The notes under the pieces were generated by a model. That model worked only from the letters and a program-made list of their open reading frames with translations, was not told where the DNA came from and ran no database searches. Shown here piece after piece: positions 47,284 to 57,767 of a stretch of DNA of 64,000 nt. Origin of the DNA: Pseudoips prasinana (Eukaryota; Arthropoda; Insecta; Lepidoptera; Nolidae); NCBI GenBank assembly GCA_951640165.1, contig OX621244.1:15456001-15520000 (forward strand), read 5' to 3'. How positions within the stretch are numbered: the first letter of the stretch is position 1; each line of letters opens with the position of its first letter. A program made the translations under genes and the position numbers.

Positions 47284-47630
47284 TTTAAAGCCTCATTGGT
47301 CTAGCGCCAGCGTGTCCAACCGCTTATAATGTGGTAAACACGGCTACATATCAAGCTATATATTTCCAGTAGAAGCTGATCTCGCGTTTTGTAGGACAAT
47401 TTTAATGGTATTTTTTGTTTTGCAAGTAATTAACAATCCAGAGTAGGGAAGTGGGTGGTGTTACAACCCCATGCCTCCCCGTCTTCGAAGAACAAGAGAA
47501 TAAGAGAATGGAGACTTCACCTGTGTTTGCGTACATAGGTGTTCATTATAATATTTTCCTCACAAATGACTATTCTCCTATGTAATGGTATCCATGGTCG
47601 ATGTTGGTTCACGAAGACATTATTTATTTA
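47284..47630 (+). repeat. SINE family B, plus strand, split by MITE 1
   Basis: The head 'cctcattggtctagcgccag' lies at 47284-47303 and later body sequence ('cacctgtgtttgcgtacata', 47519-47540) is separated from it by the MITE 1 arm at 47338-47412. It is diverged but in opposite orientation to the other B copies. Confidence 0.45.
47338..47412. mobile_element. Foldback MITE 1, copy C (one arm)
   Basis: 'acacggctacatatcaagct' and 'agaagctgatctcgcgtttt' match the left arm and centre of 27912-28036; the right arm is missing. Confidence 0.6.
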
Positions 47631-47940
47631 CCAGCCGTGCCCTGCGGTTTTACGAGCGTTAAATTTTATAAATTATCATAGCTCGTGATAGCGTGATAAT
47701 ATGTAGCCTATATGTTGACCCGACCTCTTAGTAATATTCATGAAAAATTTGAAGTAAATCCATGCAGTACTTTTTGAGTTTAGCCCGGACATGCATACAG
47801 ACAAACAGACATACAGACAAAAATTCTAAAAACTATATTTTTGGCTTCAATATCGATTGTAGATCACGCCTCAAGTATCCTATTTAAAAAATATTCAATG
47901 TACAGTTTTGACTTTCCTACGATTTTATTATATGTATAGA
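47631..47940 (-). mobile_element. Short non-autonomous Helitron, copy 2
   Basis: Same family as 7209-7526. On the minus strand it starts TCTATACATATAATAAAATC at 47940 and ends 'ggcacggctgg' (CTGG fits CTRR) at 47631, before a T. No ORF. Internal 'gcatacagacaaacagacat' is absent from copy 1. Confidence 0.6.
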
Positions 47941-48014
47941 TATGGATTTGTTTCTGGCTGATTCCAATGAATGAATTCCAAGAAACTTCTTTCTTCTTTT
48001 AAATTCCTTCTGAA

Positions 48015-48215
48015 ATTATGTCTTAAATCAAGCAACCCAAGTAACATTTTTATTAATAGACTCATTTAAAAGCTCACAATTCATATATTTCATTACTATT
48101 CATCTAAATAACCTTGATCTTAATTGTTTTTAAAAGAAGTTAACTCTTCTTAAACAAGGCAAATGAGCGGCATTGGTTCAACCTGTGACCCACAAAAAAT
48201 TGCTGACACATGGAC
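48015..48215. repeat. Dispersed repeat G, copy 1
   Basis: Shares 'aaatcaagcaaccca', 'aataaccttgatct', 'caaatgagcggcattggttc' and 'ttgctgacac' with 51625-51820, same orientation, about 3.6 kb apart. Type unknown. Confidence 0.55.
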
Positions 48216-48339
48216 ATGACCCACACCCGTAATTTAAACCATAATTGATGCCATGTGTTTAACTGAGTATAATTTCATGTTTCATTATCTTTAGTATATT
48301 GTGTTTATCTTAAGTCTAGGAAGCTTTCACTGCTTCACT

Positions 48340-48480
48340 GAGCAATAGGGGCGAGGGAGGGCTGAAGCCGTCTATCAAATAAAAATACAAACTAAATAAC
48401 TCGGTCGAAAGTGACTACACCCTATTTGGTGTTCGAATTTCGGTCCGAGGAGGTCAATGATATGGAGAGTTATTGGGTTA
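48340..48480. repeat. Dispersed repeat H, copy 1
   Basis: 'gagggctgaagccgt' followed by 'aataaaaatacaaactaaat' resembles 57560-57655 ('gagggcttaagccgt', 'acaaactaagtattttg'). It looks like the 3' region of a LINE. Weakly supported. Confidence 0.35.
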
Positions 48481-48690
48481 ATTTTTTGGGGCGTTTAGTC
48501 CAACTGTCATTTGTTAATGCGCGAAAACAAAATGCATCTACTCGTCTTATTTAGATCCGATGAGGTGATTTCATCGATACTTCTTCAAATAAATCTATGA
48601 CGAGTCCGTAAATAGTGAGTTATCATAATATCGTAACTTTAAATCTACAAAAATACTTTAAAGTAAATTCAGATGTGAAAAAAACACTTA

Positions 48691-48807
48691 GTGCCGATTT
48701 CACCGTTAAAATTGAACGCGATCAATGGACGCTAAAATCAGTTACAGGAAGCGGAACTGACTTTAGCGCCCATTGATCGCGTTTAATTTTAACGGTGAAA
48801 TTGGCTC
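48691..48807. mobile_element. Foldback MITE 3 (Harbinger-like), TSD TTA
   Basis: Two arms of about 52 bp ('gatttcaccgttaaaatt.aa' and 'cgcgatcaatgg.cgctaaa' and their complement) enclose a centre 'acaggaagcgg'. TTA stands on both sides (48688-48690 and 48808-48810), the target usually used by PIF/Harbinger elements. No ORF. Confidence 0.6.
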
Positions 48808-48856
48808 TTAATATGGAGTAACAACCACCGTTTTGTCGTGTTTTAACGTACATAAT

Positions 48857-48998
48857 GTACAGACGCCAGCACATCCAGCTACCCCAATCTGTCAAATTAC
48901 TTTTAAAGATTTTTATTTTTATCACAAAAGCACAAGGTTCACTTTCGATTGGGGAAATTTGACAGATTTAAGTAGCTTGATGTGCTGGCGTCTTTACC
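48857..48998. mobile_element. Foldback MITE 2, copy 3
   Basis: Starts GTACAGACGCCAGCACAT and ends in the complementary 'gatgtgctggcgtct'. Centre 'atttttatcacaaaagcaca' is as in copy 2. Confidence 0.7.
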
Positions 48999-49141
48999 AA
49001 ACATTGTACACATTTGTCTGTATATTATTGCACAAAATAAACTTATATATTATTTTCCTTCCACTGCACTGATACTGCAATATTGTACTTTTATATGTTC
49101 GTACCTAATCTTAACAGAATGGGGCCCAAATAGCCATAAAC

Positions 49142-50012
49142 TTTTTTTTTATTAGGCAGGGGGAAAGCTTCCGCATGCCACCCGCAAAAAGTGTCTGCAT
49201 GTGGGTATGTCGGACTTGCACCGACTAAACCTACCTGCCATGGACTTCTCTTGGCGCCTAATGGGGGAGCCCCGGGAACGCGGATATGCTGCTCCGGTGC
49301 CCCCCTTTTGCGCTTTGTCCCAGATGGTCGGGACACGAACCCTGGGAGAGCTCGGGATTGCCCTCCCCTATTGCCGACTTTTGCCAGTCCGGGACAGCGA
49401 CTGTGCCACAAACCGATCGCTGTCTTCCCTAAGCTGCTTGCACGTGGCGGCAGTAGAGGACCATTCTCCCACTGCCACCGCAGACTCGAGGGGAGTTGGA
49501 CTACCGTCTGCCGCCGCCGCCTCCTCCGTCTACGAGCGGGATCAGCTCGTTCCCGATCCCGCTCGGCGGCCTCCTTCTGGAGCAAGACTGCCTCACAGAA
49601 GGAGACCAAGGCGTCCCATTTGGTGGAGTTACCCGCCAGCATCGCGCCTACGATTGCTGGTGGCGACAGATCCCGTCCGATCTCAGCAACCAGTACTCGC
49701 CTTTCGGCCTCCCAGGCCGGGCACTCCTCCAGCGTATGCTGGGCCGAGTCCATGTCGCTTCCGCAGTGGTGACAATGTGTCGTCACTTCTCGGCCGATGC
49801 GGCTCAGATACTCACCGAAACACCCGTGTTCGGTGAGTATCTGAGTCAGCCTGTAGGTGACGTAACCACCCTTCCTTCCCACCCAAGCCTCGAGGTGAGG
49901 CAGGATAGCACCGATGGCACGTTGGCGCGCGTTCAGGCGCAACTCAAGCCGTGCGCGCCACTGCGTTAGTACGCGCCGGTGTGCATCCCGTCTATAAGCA
50001 ATGAGCGTCTGT
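49142..50012 (-). pseudogene. 5'-truncated R1-clade LINE, C-terminus and 3' UTR
   Basis: The minus-strand frame is open from about 50010 down through 49091. It contains TQWRARLELRLNARQRAIGA, the zinc motif CHHCGSDMDSAQHTLEEC and the tail WDALVSFCEAVLLQKEAAER, the region after the reverse transcriptase in R1-clade ORF2. The open frame runs on into what is 3' UTR in sister copies, so the original stop seems lost. The 3' end reads 'ggtttagtcggtgcaagtcc' and closes with an A-run (T-run at 49142-49150). No target duplication was found. It is closely related to the host copy of the nested insertion (29349/34943) but is a different family from the intact element. Confidence 0.75.
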
Positions 50013-50014
50013 TA

Positions 50015-51620
50015 TGAAAATTGGCAAGTTAATTACTAAGCACAATAATTAGATAAACTGCAGCAATACAATTTGTCATTAGACACTCGAAGTGGTTACC
50101 CAGGTAGATAAGACGAGCAAGGTTTGATCTACTTTTAGTATGCGCATTTGATTTTCGAGCACGAAAAAGAGATTGACGAACTCGTTGACTTACGTGTTTA
50201 GTAAGTATCCACATGTTTATTATGTAACTCCATGGAATTATCACTGTTTGTGAAGAGAAATAAATAATTTTTGTATTGTATTTTGTATTGTATAGTAAAA
50301 TAAAACACATTGCATGACCCCAGTCACAATTCATGGCTGGTTGCGTACTGTTACATCCCTATTTCCGCTGGTTACTGCTGAGTTGCAATAATCGCCGATT
50401 GACACAAATGCCAACCAGCAAATCAGTAAATACTGTATATAAACTCGCGTTTTTACTGTTTCCTACAGTGTATTATTCTCTGGTGAAATTGCTGCCCAGC
50501 TACGGAATGCTCATAGATCTGCCGGCTGGCTTTCAGCAAGGAAACTAGAAGTAATATATTCCGGGTCGTCACTCTGCCCTCCACTAGGGCAATCGCACAA
50601 GTCCAAATAACAAAGTTATTATTAGTGATTCCTATTTAAAAAACAGTCTAGTGTTAAAAATAAAATAAAAGTAGTGCTATTCACTCATGTAGTTTTTTTT
50701 TTAAACTACCGAGTCGCACAAACTAACAGTACGTTTGGCCTTAAGTACTAAGACTCACCCTTAACTTGCAAAAGCAGCGTGATGGCTTTGCCTATCAAAA
50801 ATAATAATGATGTAGGTATTAATTTTCAAATTATTGTTATTAAATTAATACCAATTAGGTCTTCCACACAATTGTTATATGAGATCCTTCATAGAATAGA
50901 GTTTTGGAAAATTAAATACTACGAAGGGTTACGAACATGAGAAAATCTATATTTACGAAAGCAAGCTATGATTATGATTAGTCACTTGTTCACTTTGACT
51001 TGGACAACCTTCAGGTTTATAAATGAATGCCACGATTTAAATTATAGTTAAAAATGACTTCTGCTGTGAACACTATCTTCTTCTTGGTTTGTTCATGTTT
51101 TATTGTGTAATAGGTGTTCATAATAAGTCAAGACTATTATATAGTGACTTTGCAAAAAATAATAGATATCCAGGTCATAGCAATTTTCATATAACAAAAG
51201 GCCCAGTGACGTAAAAGACCATAATTAATCTCAGCTGTCATAAAACGGTTCTTTATCTTTCATTGGGGACACGTTTTATAAGTAGCTTATTATATTTCTA
51301 CTTCTTAAAGTCTCAGTTTGGTTTGTTGCCAAGATCAAACTTGTATTGCTTTGTTTCTACATCATTGTTAGTTTATATTTTAATAACTAATAAACAATCT
51401 AGGCACACGACAGTATGTCAGTCAAGTTTCTTTTATTCTATATATTTTTACAAATCATTTAGGGCTACTTTCGCCAATCCGGTTTAATCAGAATTTATCA
51501 GACTATTTAATAATAATTAAGAACGTAACACATTTTCCTTGAAAATCCATTGCAGGTATTAATTGATCATTTTTATTCATGCAGCTAACTCAACCTTTAC
51601 CTTGATATTTATTGTTATTT
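50015..51620. other. AT-rich DNA, no gene recognised
   Basis: A GC-richer patch at 50330-50600 has a 71-codon frame without recognisable motif. Nothing else is seen. Confidence 0.4.
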
Positions 51621-51624
51621 TTTT

Positions 51625-51820
51625 TAATTTATTAAATCAAGCAACCCATGAATCTTTATTGTAAATACTTATTTAAAAGGTGACTATTCATATATGCCAT
51701 CAATATTCGTCTGAATAACCTTGATCTCAATTGTTTAACAAGTCTTTGTCAAACAAGTCAAATGAGCAGGATTGGTTCAACCGGTCAACTACAAAAAGTT
51801 GCTGACACAATCATGGACAC
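51625..51820. repeat. Dispersed repeat G, copy 2
   Basis: Second copy of 48015-48215, same orientation, sharing the motifs given there. Confidence 0.55.
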
Positions 51821-51824
51821 AGCA

Positions 51825-53311
51825 ATAAATAGATTAAAAGAACTACTATAAGACTTGGCACCCGATATTCTCAACTCTTTTATTGGGGACTTCTTCTACC
51901 TTAGAAGTGGTTTATACTGAACTTGGCTAATGTTCCACTTTTATGCTAAAATAAATGATAACAGTTTTATTTTTTTATGGAATTCCCAAAAATAAGACTT
52001 GCACACAAATCCAAGCAGTGTTGTTTGGACTTGCGTGCCATCAATGAATCGAATCGGACAAATCAATGTTTATAATGCAGGCCTCACCGACGACTGATGT
52101 ATGTTAGTCTGTTGGAATGATCGTAGAAGGAAAAGGAAGCTCTTGTCATTTGTCTGTCTGGTGCTTAGGACGGCACGACATATAGTACAAAAATACTCAA
52201 GGACCAAATTCTCCTATGATTGTCAAACGCTGTAGAATGAGATATTTCTTCTCGGTATGTGATTGGCTGGATTTATTGATGGATTGGCTTGGAAATAAAC
52301 AATAAGTTCAAAGGTTCATTCTCATTAAAGGGTTTGACGGGTATGTTCAGTTGTAAGGAGATTGGCGGGTGTAACACACAGACGGAAAAATGGTTTCAGT
52401 ACATCAAAAAGAGTACGGAAATAATAGTAATAATTGAATTTTCCGTTTCGTATACCATTTGTTAATAGTGTCGATAGAAGTCTGAATTGGGAAAGGCTTG
52501 TTAAGGATTTTACAGAAGTACAGGTAACAGTTTATTCTGAAAAAAGGGAAAGTTATGTTTTCGCGGGCGTAAAACTAATATAGAGTAGGTAAGAACATGT
52601 GGAGACAAAATAAAGACCTAGCATTACTCTTTATTGGATCGGATAAATAGAAATTCACTTTTGGCACGGTATCTTATGCTCTTATTTGAGAGAAGTTCCC
52701 TTGCGACGAGCAAGACGTTTATTTTTTGACTTTGTTCACTTTTTACGTAAATCACGCTATTGACTGCAGCTTTATTGAAAGCTCTAGACACGTTGAGATG
52801 CTCCAGAATTAAAGCGCCAATAGCGTAGCTATGGAAACCAGTAATCACACAAATAAATTAATTTAAATGTAGTTATTTTTATTATTCAACGACATACGGA
52901 AATGCCAGTGGTCCTTGACTTGGGTAACGGAAGGGTTAGAGTCAGTCCCAGCTATCTCATTTGCGTGTATCTAATACATATAAATTAGATCAAACAAAAT
53001 GTGCACGCATAAAATAGCAGAAATAACGTAAGGGTACTTGCACCCTTTTGTTATTTTTAACTTATAATTTAAGACTAATCTAATACATATACACCGCATA
53101 ATAAAATATATGTGCTCATGTTTCTTGATTCAGCGGACATTTTCTTCATTATGTATTTAAACATAATTAAGATAATGTTTATTGAAATATACAAAAAGGT
53201 AGAAAACTTTTCTTTGTATTATATAATATCTACTACAATAACGAATATTTTGCTAACACTTTATTTTTACATACCAAACCTACAAGTACTCGTATTATTA
53301 AAATTAAAACT
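51825..53311. other. AT-rich DNA, no gene recognised
   Basis: Only short ORFs; no shared repeats. Confidence 0.4.
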
Positions 53312-53320
53312 CATACAATG

Positions 53321-53838
53321 GGGTCCACGACAATTCGTCGACAAATATTTGATCGACATGACAATTAGTCGACAAATGTTTAGTCGACATTTATTTTGGT
53401 CGAAATTCATAATTCGTGACAAATCAATTGGACGACAAATCTATCCAAGGTAACGATCTACTATCTACCTTCATGGATCCTATGGACTGTAATACTGTAT
53501 TTTGAAGTTCAAAATAACGATGAACTGTAGCCCTAAAGTACTGAAACGCGACTCACGTTAGTGCGAAGGCAAGGCAAGGCATGCCATTATGGAGATATCC
53601 ATGGTTAATGTTTTTCTAGCGCTCGGCGGCCGCTGCCGCGGCACGCTCGCTACGCTCGCTCGCCTTCGCGCGCCAAATAGTCACCGTTCTAACCTAACCT
53701 AACCCAAACGATGTGGAATACTTTTCGCACTAACGTGCATCGACTAAATATCAATGTTGATGAATTTACTGTCGACCAACCGATTGTCGACTAATTGTCA
53801 TGTCGACCAATTGTCGTTCGATCAGTTGTCTAGGTCCG
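53321..53838. mobile_element. 518-bp TIR element with 9-bp TSD (MULE-like)
   Basis: CATACAATG stands directly on both sides (53312-53320 and 53839-53847). The ends GGGTCCACGACAA and CGGACCTAGACAA are imperfect inverted repeats, and both arms are filled with variants of 'attagtcgacaaat' in opposite orientations. An internal inverted pair CACGTTAGTGCGAA/TTCGCACTAACGTG (about 53552-53565 and 53718-53731) surrounds a GC-rich centre with three CCTAA units. A 9-bp TSD is typical of Mutator-like elements; no transposase is present, so the family is inferred. Confidence 0.7.
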
Positions 53839-53849
53839 CATACAATGTG

Positions 53850-54868
53850 TCCATTGCATTATGTTTATTTCGTTAAAAAAGGCTAACCAAGTAAAATAGT
53901 TTACGAACCTATGCTTTTCAAAAATTCGCGTTATTAAATTCCGCGTATTTGCCAATGAATGTTAACAATATTACTCAAGTTTTTTGTAAACTTTATCTAC
54001 ATTTATGAAAAACTATATGATTACATTTCCTGAAGAATTTATAATACATATTATATTTTGTAAACGGCGATATGGTGATAATAATATGTTAATTGTTAAA
54101 ATTGAAATATTAAAAAAATATATTTATAAAACAAGCATAATCGGCAGAAAAATAATTTTAAATTGAAAAAGTATAATACTTACACAATTTAAAATTGTTT
54201 GAAGTTTTTGTTAGCCGTTTGTGAATGATTTCTATCCATCATAAGACTTTGACTTAAGTTTAAAAACTTTATAAATAAAAACACGAATAATCTATAAGAC
54301 GTAAAAAATACAACTTTAGCAGCCTAGTAAACGACGTCTAATTGTTAAATAGTCTGTGTACAACCATATTGACATAATACTACTTCGTATTTATAACTAT
54401 TTTAAACAAAACATACACGTCCTTTAAAAGTATAATAGTTTTTAAATGTCGAACAAAAAACATGGAAGACAATAGACTATAATCAAACGACATAATGTTC
54501 TTTTAAAAGAATGTCACCATATGGCCGACGGAGACAATAAAACGCGATAATATCAGTGACAGTTGGTCTACCAAGATTACACTGTTAATTACTGCTTTAA
54601 GCTCATTTTATTTTTAACTTTGTGTGAATATAGGGGGTTTACTTTGAGATAAATATGCTTAATGGCTATGTTATATAGGCTTTTAAACTTTAAGGTAAGC
54701 CAAGCAAGACTATAAGCTCTTAGAGTAACGATAATGTTCTTTTGTAACAGAAATACGTTTTGCTAAATTAAGCCCTTGTAAAACAATAAGATATAGATAA
54801 CTGATAGGTATACTATATATATTACTTTTCTTTTATAAATACATACTTCTACTACTACTATATATATA
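53850..54868. other. AT-rich DNA, no gene recognised
   Basis: Stops in all frames; nothing recognised. Confidence 0.45.
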
Positions 54869-54869
54869 A

Positions 54870-54990
54870 TCACACCCAAACTCAGGACAAACAGATAAGT
54901 TCATGGACACATAAGATCTGTCCTGGGTGGGAATTTAACCCACGACCAGCGGCGTGAAAGGCAGGCATATACCAACCACGCCTCTAGTAA
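54870..54990 (-). repeat. SINE family D, copy 1
   Basis: 'ctcaggacaaacagataagt', 'tctgtcctgggtgggaattt' and 'aacccacgacc' match 59445-59560. The degenerate B-box lies on the minus strand. Confidence 0.5.
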
Positions 54991-55150
54991 TAAATAGAAA
55001 TGCCGATGGAAACATTGAAAGGAGCAGTTGTCGGTGTCCAGATACATTGTAAATTCCGAGGGTGCGCCCATAGGTTACACCCTGAATTTAGACTACAATA
55101 TATTGGTATATCCTCAGGCTAAAAAGTTGCATAGCCATTGACCTATATGA

Positions 55151-55420
55151 TATAAGTCTAGAGCCGTAAGAATTGCTAGGCTCAAGTGGCAGTGGGCAGG
55201 GCACATAGCTCGTAGAACCGACGGCCGCTGGGGCAGAAAGGTTTACGAGTGGCAACCACGAACCGGAAGACGCAGCGTGGGCAGGCCTCCTACAAGATGG
55301 ACCGATGATCTTGGAAATCGCTGGATACGGAGAGTGCAAGACCGGCAAATGTGGAGATCTTTGGGGGAGGCCTTTGTCCAGCGGTGGGCGACTTTTGGCT
55401 GATATGATGATGATAATATT
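55151..55420 (+). pseudogene. RTE-type LINE, intact C-terminus and (GAT)n tail
   Basis: An 83-codon open frame without start (55151-55402) reads KSRAVRIARLKWQWAGHIAR, then SVGRPPTRWTDDL and finally LGEAFVQRWATFG before TGA. This is the C-terminal end of RTE-like endonuclease-reverse transcriptases. It is followed by a short GATGAT tail to about 55420. The element is 5' truncated, as LINE copies usually are. The region matches the broken copy at 5841-6260 and the tails of family C elements. Confidence 0.7.
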
Positions 55421-55424
55421 GGTA

Positions 55425-55925
55425 TACCGTGGGTAACACCCCGGTAAGCAGTAAACTATATAACTTGCTTCTCCATAAAATGAAACATGATTTTGAGAAA
55501 ACTGCCTGTTAATTTATATGCGCAAATTGCTTTATATTTTAAAACTGTGTCATTTAGTCTCGAACATAATCCATTGTCCTAAGTGTATATCCATGTTTCA
55601 ATAATGTTTCAATAACCTTATGGTACTAACAGCTTTCCGAAGTACTAAACATTAGGGTATTGACGTGTCACCGTAACATATTCCATTAGGCTTGTTCAAC
55701 GTAGAGAAATATCAGGAGTCCTAGTTTTTTACTTGGAGTATTCTTACCGCTGCCATAAGAATACTTCAAGTGCAAATTCAAATTCATTAATCAAGTGTAG
55801 GTGCTCATAGCTAGTTGCAGTCACCAGTATTTAAGTGATAGGTGGTAGCAACTAAGCCCGCGGTCAGACTATAGATGGGTGACTGGCAAAGTGGTTTAAT
55901 TGGTGATTATCTCAATGCTTTCTTA
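55425..55925. other. Spacer, nothing recognised
   Basis: No ORF or shared repeat recognised. Confidence 0.4.
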
Positions 55926-55929
55926 CTTA

Positions 55930-56160
55930 CTTATCTTACGTATCGTATGGGTAGTGGTTGCCCTAGTCAGAGTCAGAGTTGTTCATGCCGCCCAGTAGGC
56001 CTATCACATGGCTTAACGACTACAAACGGAACCGACAGCTTATCGTGCTCTCCGAAGCACGGAGACGCTCAGAAATTAAACCACATTGGTTACCCATCTA
56101 GGGACTGACCGCGAGCCTAGTTGCTTAACCTCTTCAATCACTTACGGACCGGTGAGAGCA
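55930..56160 (+). repeat. Family E short repeat, longest copy
   Basis: 'gtatgggtagtggttgccct', 'cccagtaggcctatcacatg', 'ggaaccgacagcttatcg' and 'cacggagacgctcagaaatt' match the copy inside 4285-4625. The end 'ggttacccatctagggactg' also occurs at 4940. Non-coding; probably a LINE-derived or SINE family. Confidence 0.55.
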
Positions 56161-56164
56161 TCTA

Positions 56165-56920
56165 GCTATGAAGCGCTTATTTAGCCATCGGTCTCAGTGG
56201 TTTTCGTTAGATAGAGTCTACCCAGGTGTCTTGAACAAATCTGACACCTAGTCAAACATGACTATACGGTAAAGAACAAGATCAAGTATAATTATTTCAG
56301 TATTAAATATTGAATTCGGCAGCACATATATCACAGGGTTTAAAGTATTCGCTTCTAGGGTAAGCGCCTCAGAGCTCTCTCGTTTCGGATTTGATCCCTA
56401 CACAGATAAAATATTTATGTGACCTATAAATACCAACTATGTATGAGCCTCTCTAATACCTAAATCTGTGAGCTCTTTCACGCGTTTTAGTTGTCTTTAA
56501 ACAAACACAGAATATAATTAACGACTCAAGGGCGTATAAAAACGGACCGTAAACCAGACCTTGGCAACATCTGTGTAATAAAGGTGTGTAACGACTTCAG
56601 TAGTTCAAGTCTGGATACACTTTATCCTATTACAGTAGAAAGACTGTACTGGTGTACTTCTAGTAATGCTTTACTGTCATGCTCGTTGAATAAATACACA
56701 CAGCTAACACTGCCGGACATAATCAAAATTTCAATCGAAGCTTATGATTACGACGTCATCAACAGACTTAATTACGCAGCGAATAAACTATTATCTCCAT
56801 CTATTGATATACGACTCAAAATAGATTATCAATAAAACGTCAAAGGACGTAAATACCTTTTGTTGATAGTAGTAAGTCTCAAAATAGTAAAGCTGATAAC
56901 TGTTTAGTACTTCCATCGAT
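56165..56920. other. AT-rich DNA; SINE-like remnant at 56330-56420
   Basis: 'cggatttgatccc' resembles a B-box. An 83-codon frame at 56584-56835 (GTG start) has no recognisable motif. Confidence 0.3.
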
Positions 56921-57024
56921 ACATCACACACCTGGGCGTCTCTCTAGACAGTCGATGGGGCTTCGAGGAGAACTTTGAGCTTCAGGCCCCGACGAGTGCG
57001 CCGGTTAACCGTACGTTACATCTT

Positions 57025-57056
57025 TTTTTTTTTTTTGCCTCCTATTATGGAGCAAC
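57025..57056 (-). mobile_element. 32-bp poly(A)-tailed micro-insertion with 12-bp TSD
   Basis: The direct repeat 'acgttacatctt' (57013-57024 and 57057-57068) brackets a T-run plus 'gcctcctattatggagcaac'. On the minus strand that is 20 bases of a 3' end and a poly(A) tail, i.e. an extremely 5'-truncated LINE insertion. The source family is not identified. Confidence 0.65.
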
Positions 57057-57104
57057 ACGTTACATCTTCTTTTGCCGTGTGATGTCCATACGGATCGCAA
57101 CCTG

Positions 57105-57212
57105 CACAAAGGAGACCACGGCGTCCCATGTGGTGTAGCCCGCCAGCATCGCATAAACATTATGCGATGCTTGCGGGCTACACCACATGGGACGCCGTGG
57201 TCTCCTTTTGTG
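57105..57212. repeat. Near-perfect palindrome within the R1 fragment
   Basis: Arms 57105-57156 and 57160-57212 are complementary with one mismatch and one extra T, separated by ACA. Each arm is the same R1-clade coding segment, so one arm is an inverted duplicate of the other. Confidence 0.85.
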
Positions 57213-57559
57213 AGGCACTCATGCTCTAGAAGAAGGTCGCCGAGTGAGATCGGAAGCGATTCAATTTTGCTCTCAGACGAAAAAAGCGTCGGGGTGGCAG
57301 TGGCAGCTGGTAGCCCGACTCCTCTCGGGACTTTAGGGGCAGTATGAGAAGTGTCCTTTACTGCCGGCATATGCAATTAGCTCCGAAAAGAGAGTGAACT
57401 TGCTATAGTGCAGTCGCTGTGCCGAACTGGCAGAAGTTGCTAATTCGGAAGGGCAATCCAAAACCCTCCCGGAGTACGGGACCACACCATCTGGGTAGGC
57501 ATTTCCCCTGCCTTATCAACAAAAAATAATAAAAAGGAGGCTATTACTATTTCACAGGA

Positions 57560-57655
57560 CGATAGAGACGAATGAGGGCTTAAGCCGTATAGGTAAATAC
57601 AACCACAAACTAAGTATTTTGCGTCAGAGACCTCCCTTTTGGGCATCGACTCTGA
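57560..57655. repeat. Dispersed repeat H, copy 2
   Basis: See 48340-48480. Shares 'gagggct.aagccgt' and 'acaaactaa'. Confidence 0.35.
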
Positions 57656-57767
57656 GTGGTTACAAATACATGAGTCAGTTTATACGTCTTGCGTAACTGT
57701 TAATTTTGAGCAGTTACCGTAGCCTGTGAGGTTGAAAAAAGCGAACTATTTTAACTCCTTGATGATT

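Larger units (their letters stand above)
56926..57535 (+). pseudogene. Rearranged R1-clade LINE fragment
   Basis: It opens with VSLDSRWGFEENFELQAPTS, a piece of the R1-clade region just after the reverse transcriptase. After a gap, AMLAGYTTWDAVVSFCEAL (from about 57155) is the C-terminal region also seen at 49142 and 29349. Between them are a 32-bp inserted tail with its own TSD and a 100-bp palindrome made from the C-terminal segment. Stops and frameshifts throughout; ends in 'caacaaaaaataataaaa'. Confidence 0.65.

Noticed and set aside
49191..49969. Three long overlapping plus-strand frames (157-211 codons)
   Set aside because: Antisense shadows of the GC-rich R1-clade C-terminus on the minus strand; none has its own motif.
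53112..53453. 113-codon plus-strand ORF
   Set aside because: It runs from AT-rich DNA into the 518-bp TIR element, so its second half is element arm; the first half is Ile/Leu-rich chance sequence.
56584..56835. 83-codon ORF starting with GTG
   Set aside because: No recognisable motif, non-ATG start and no repeat or conservation evidence.
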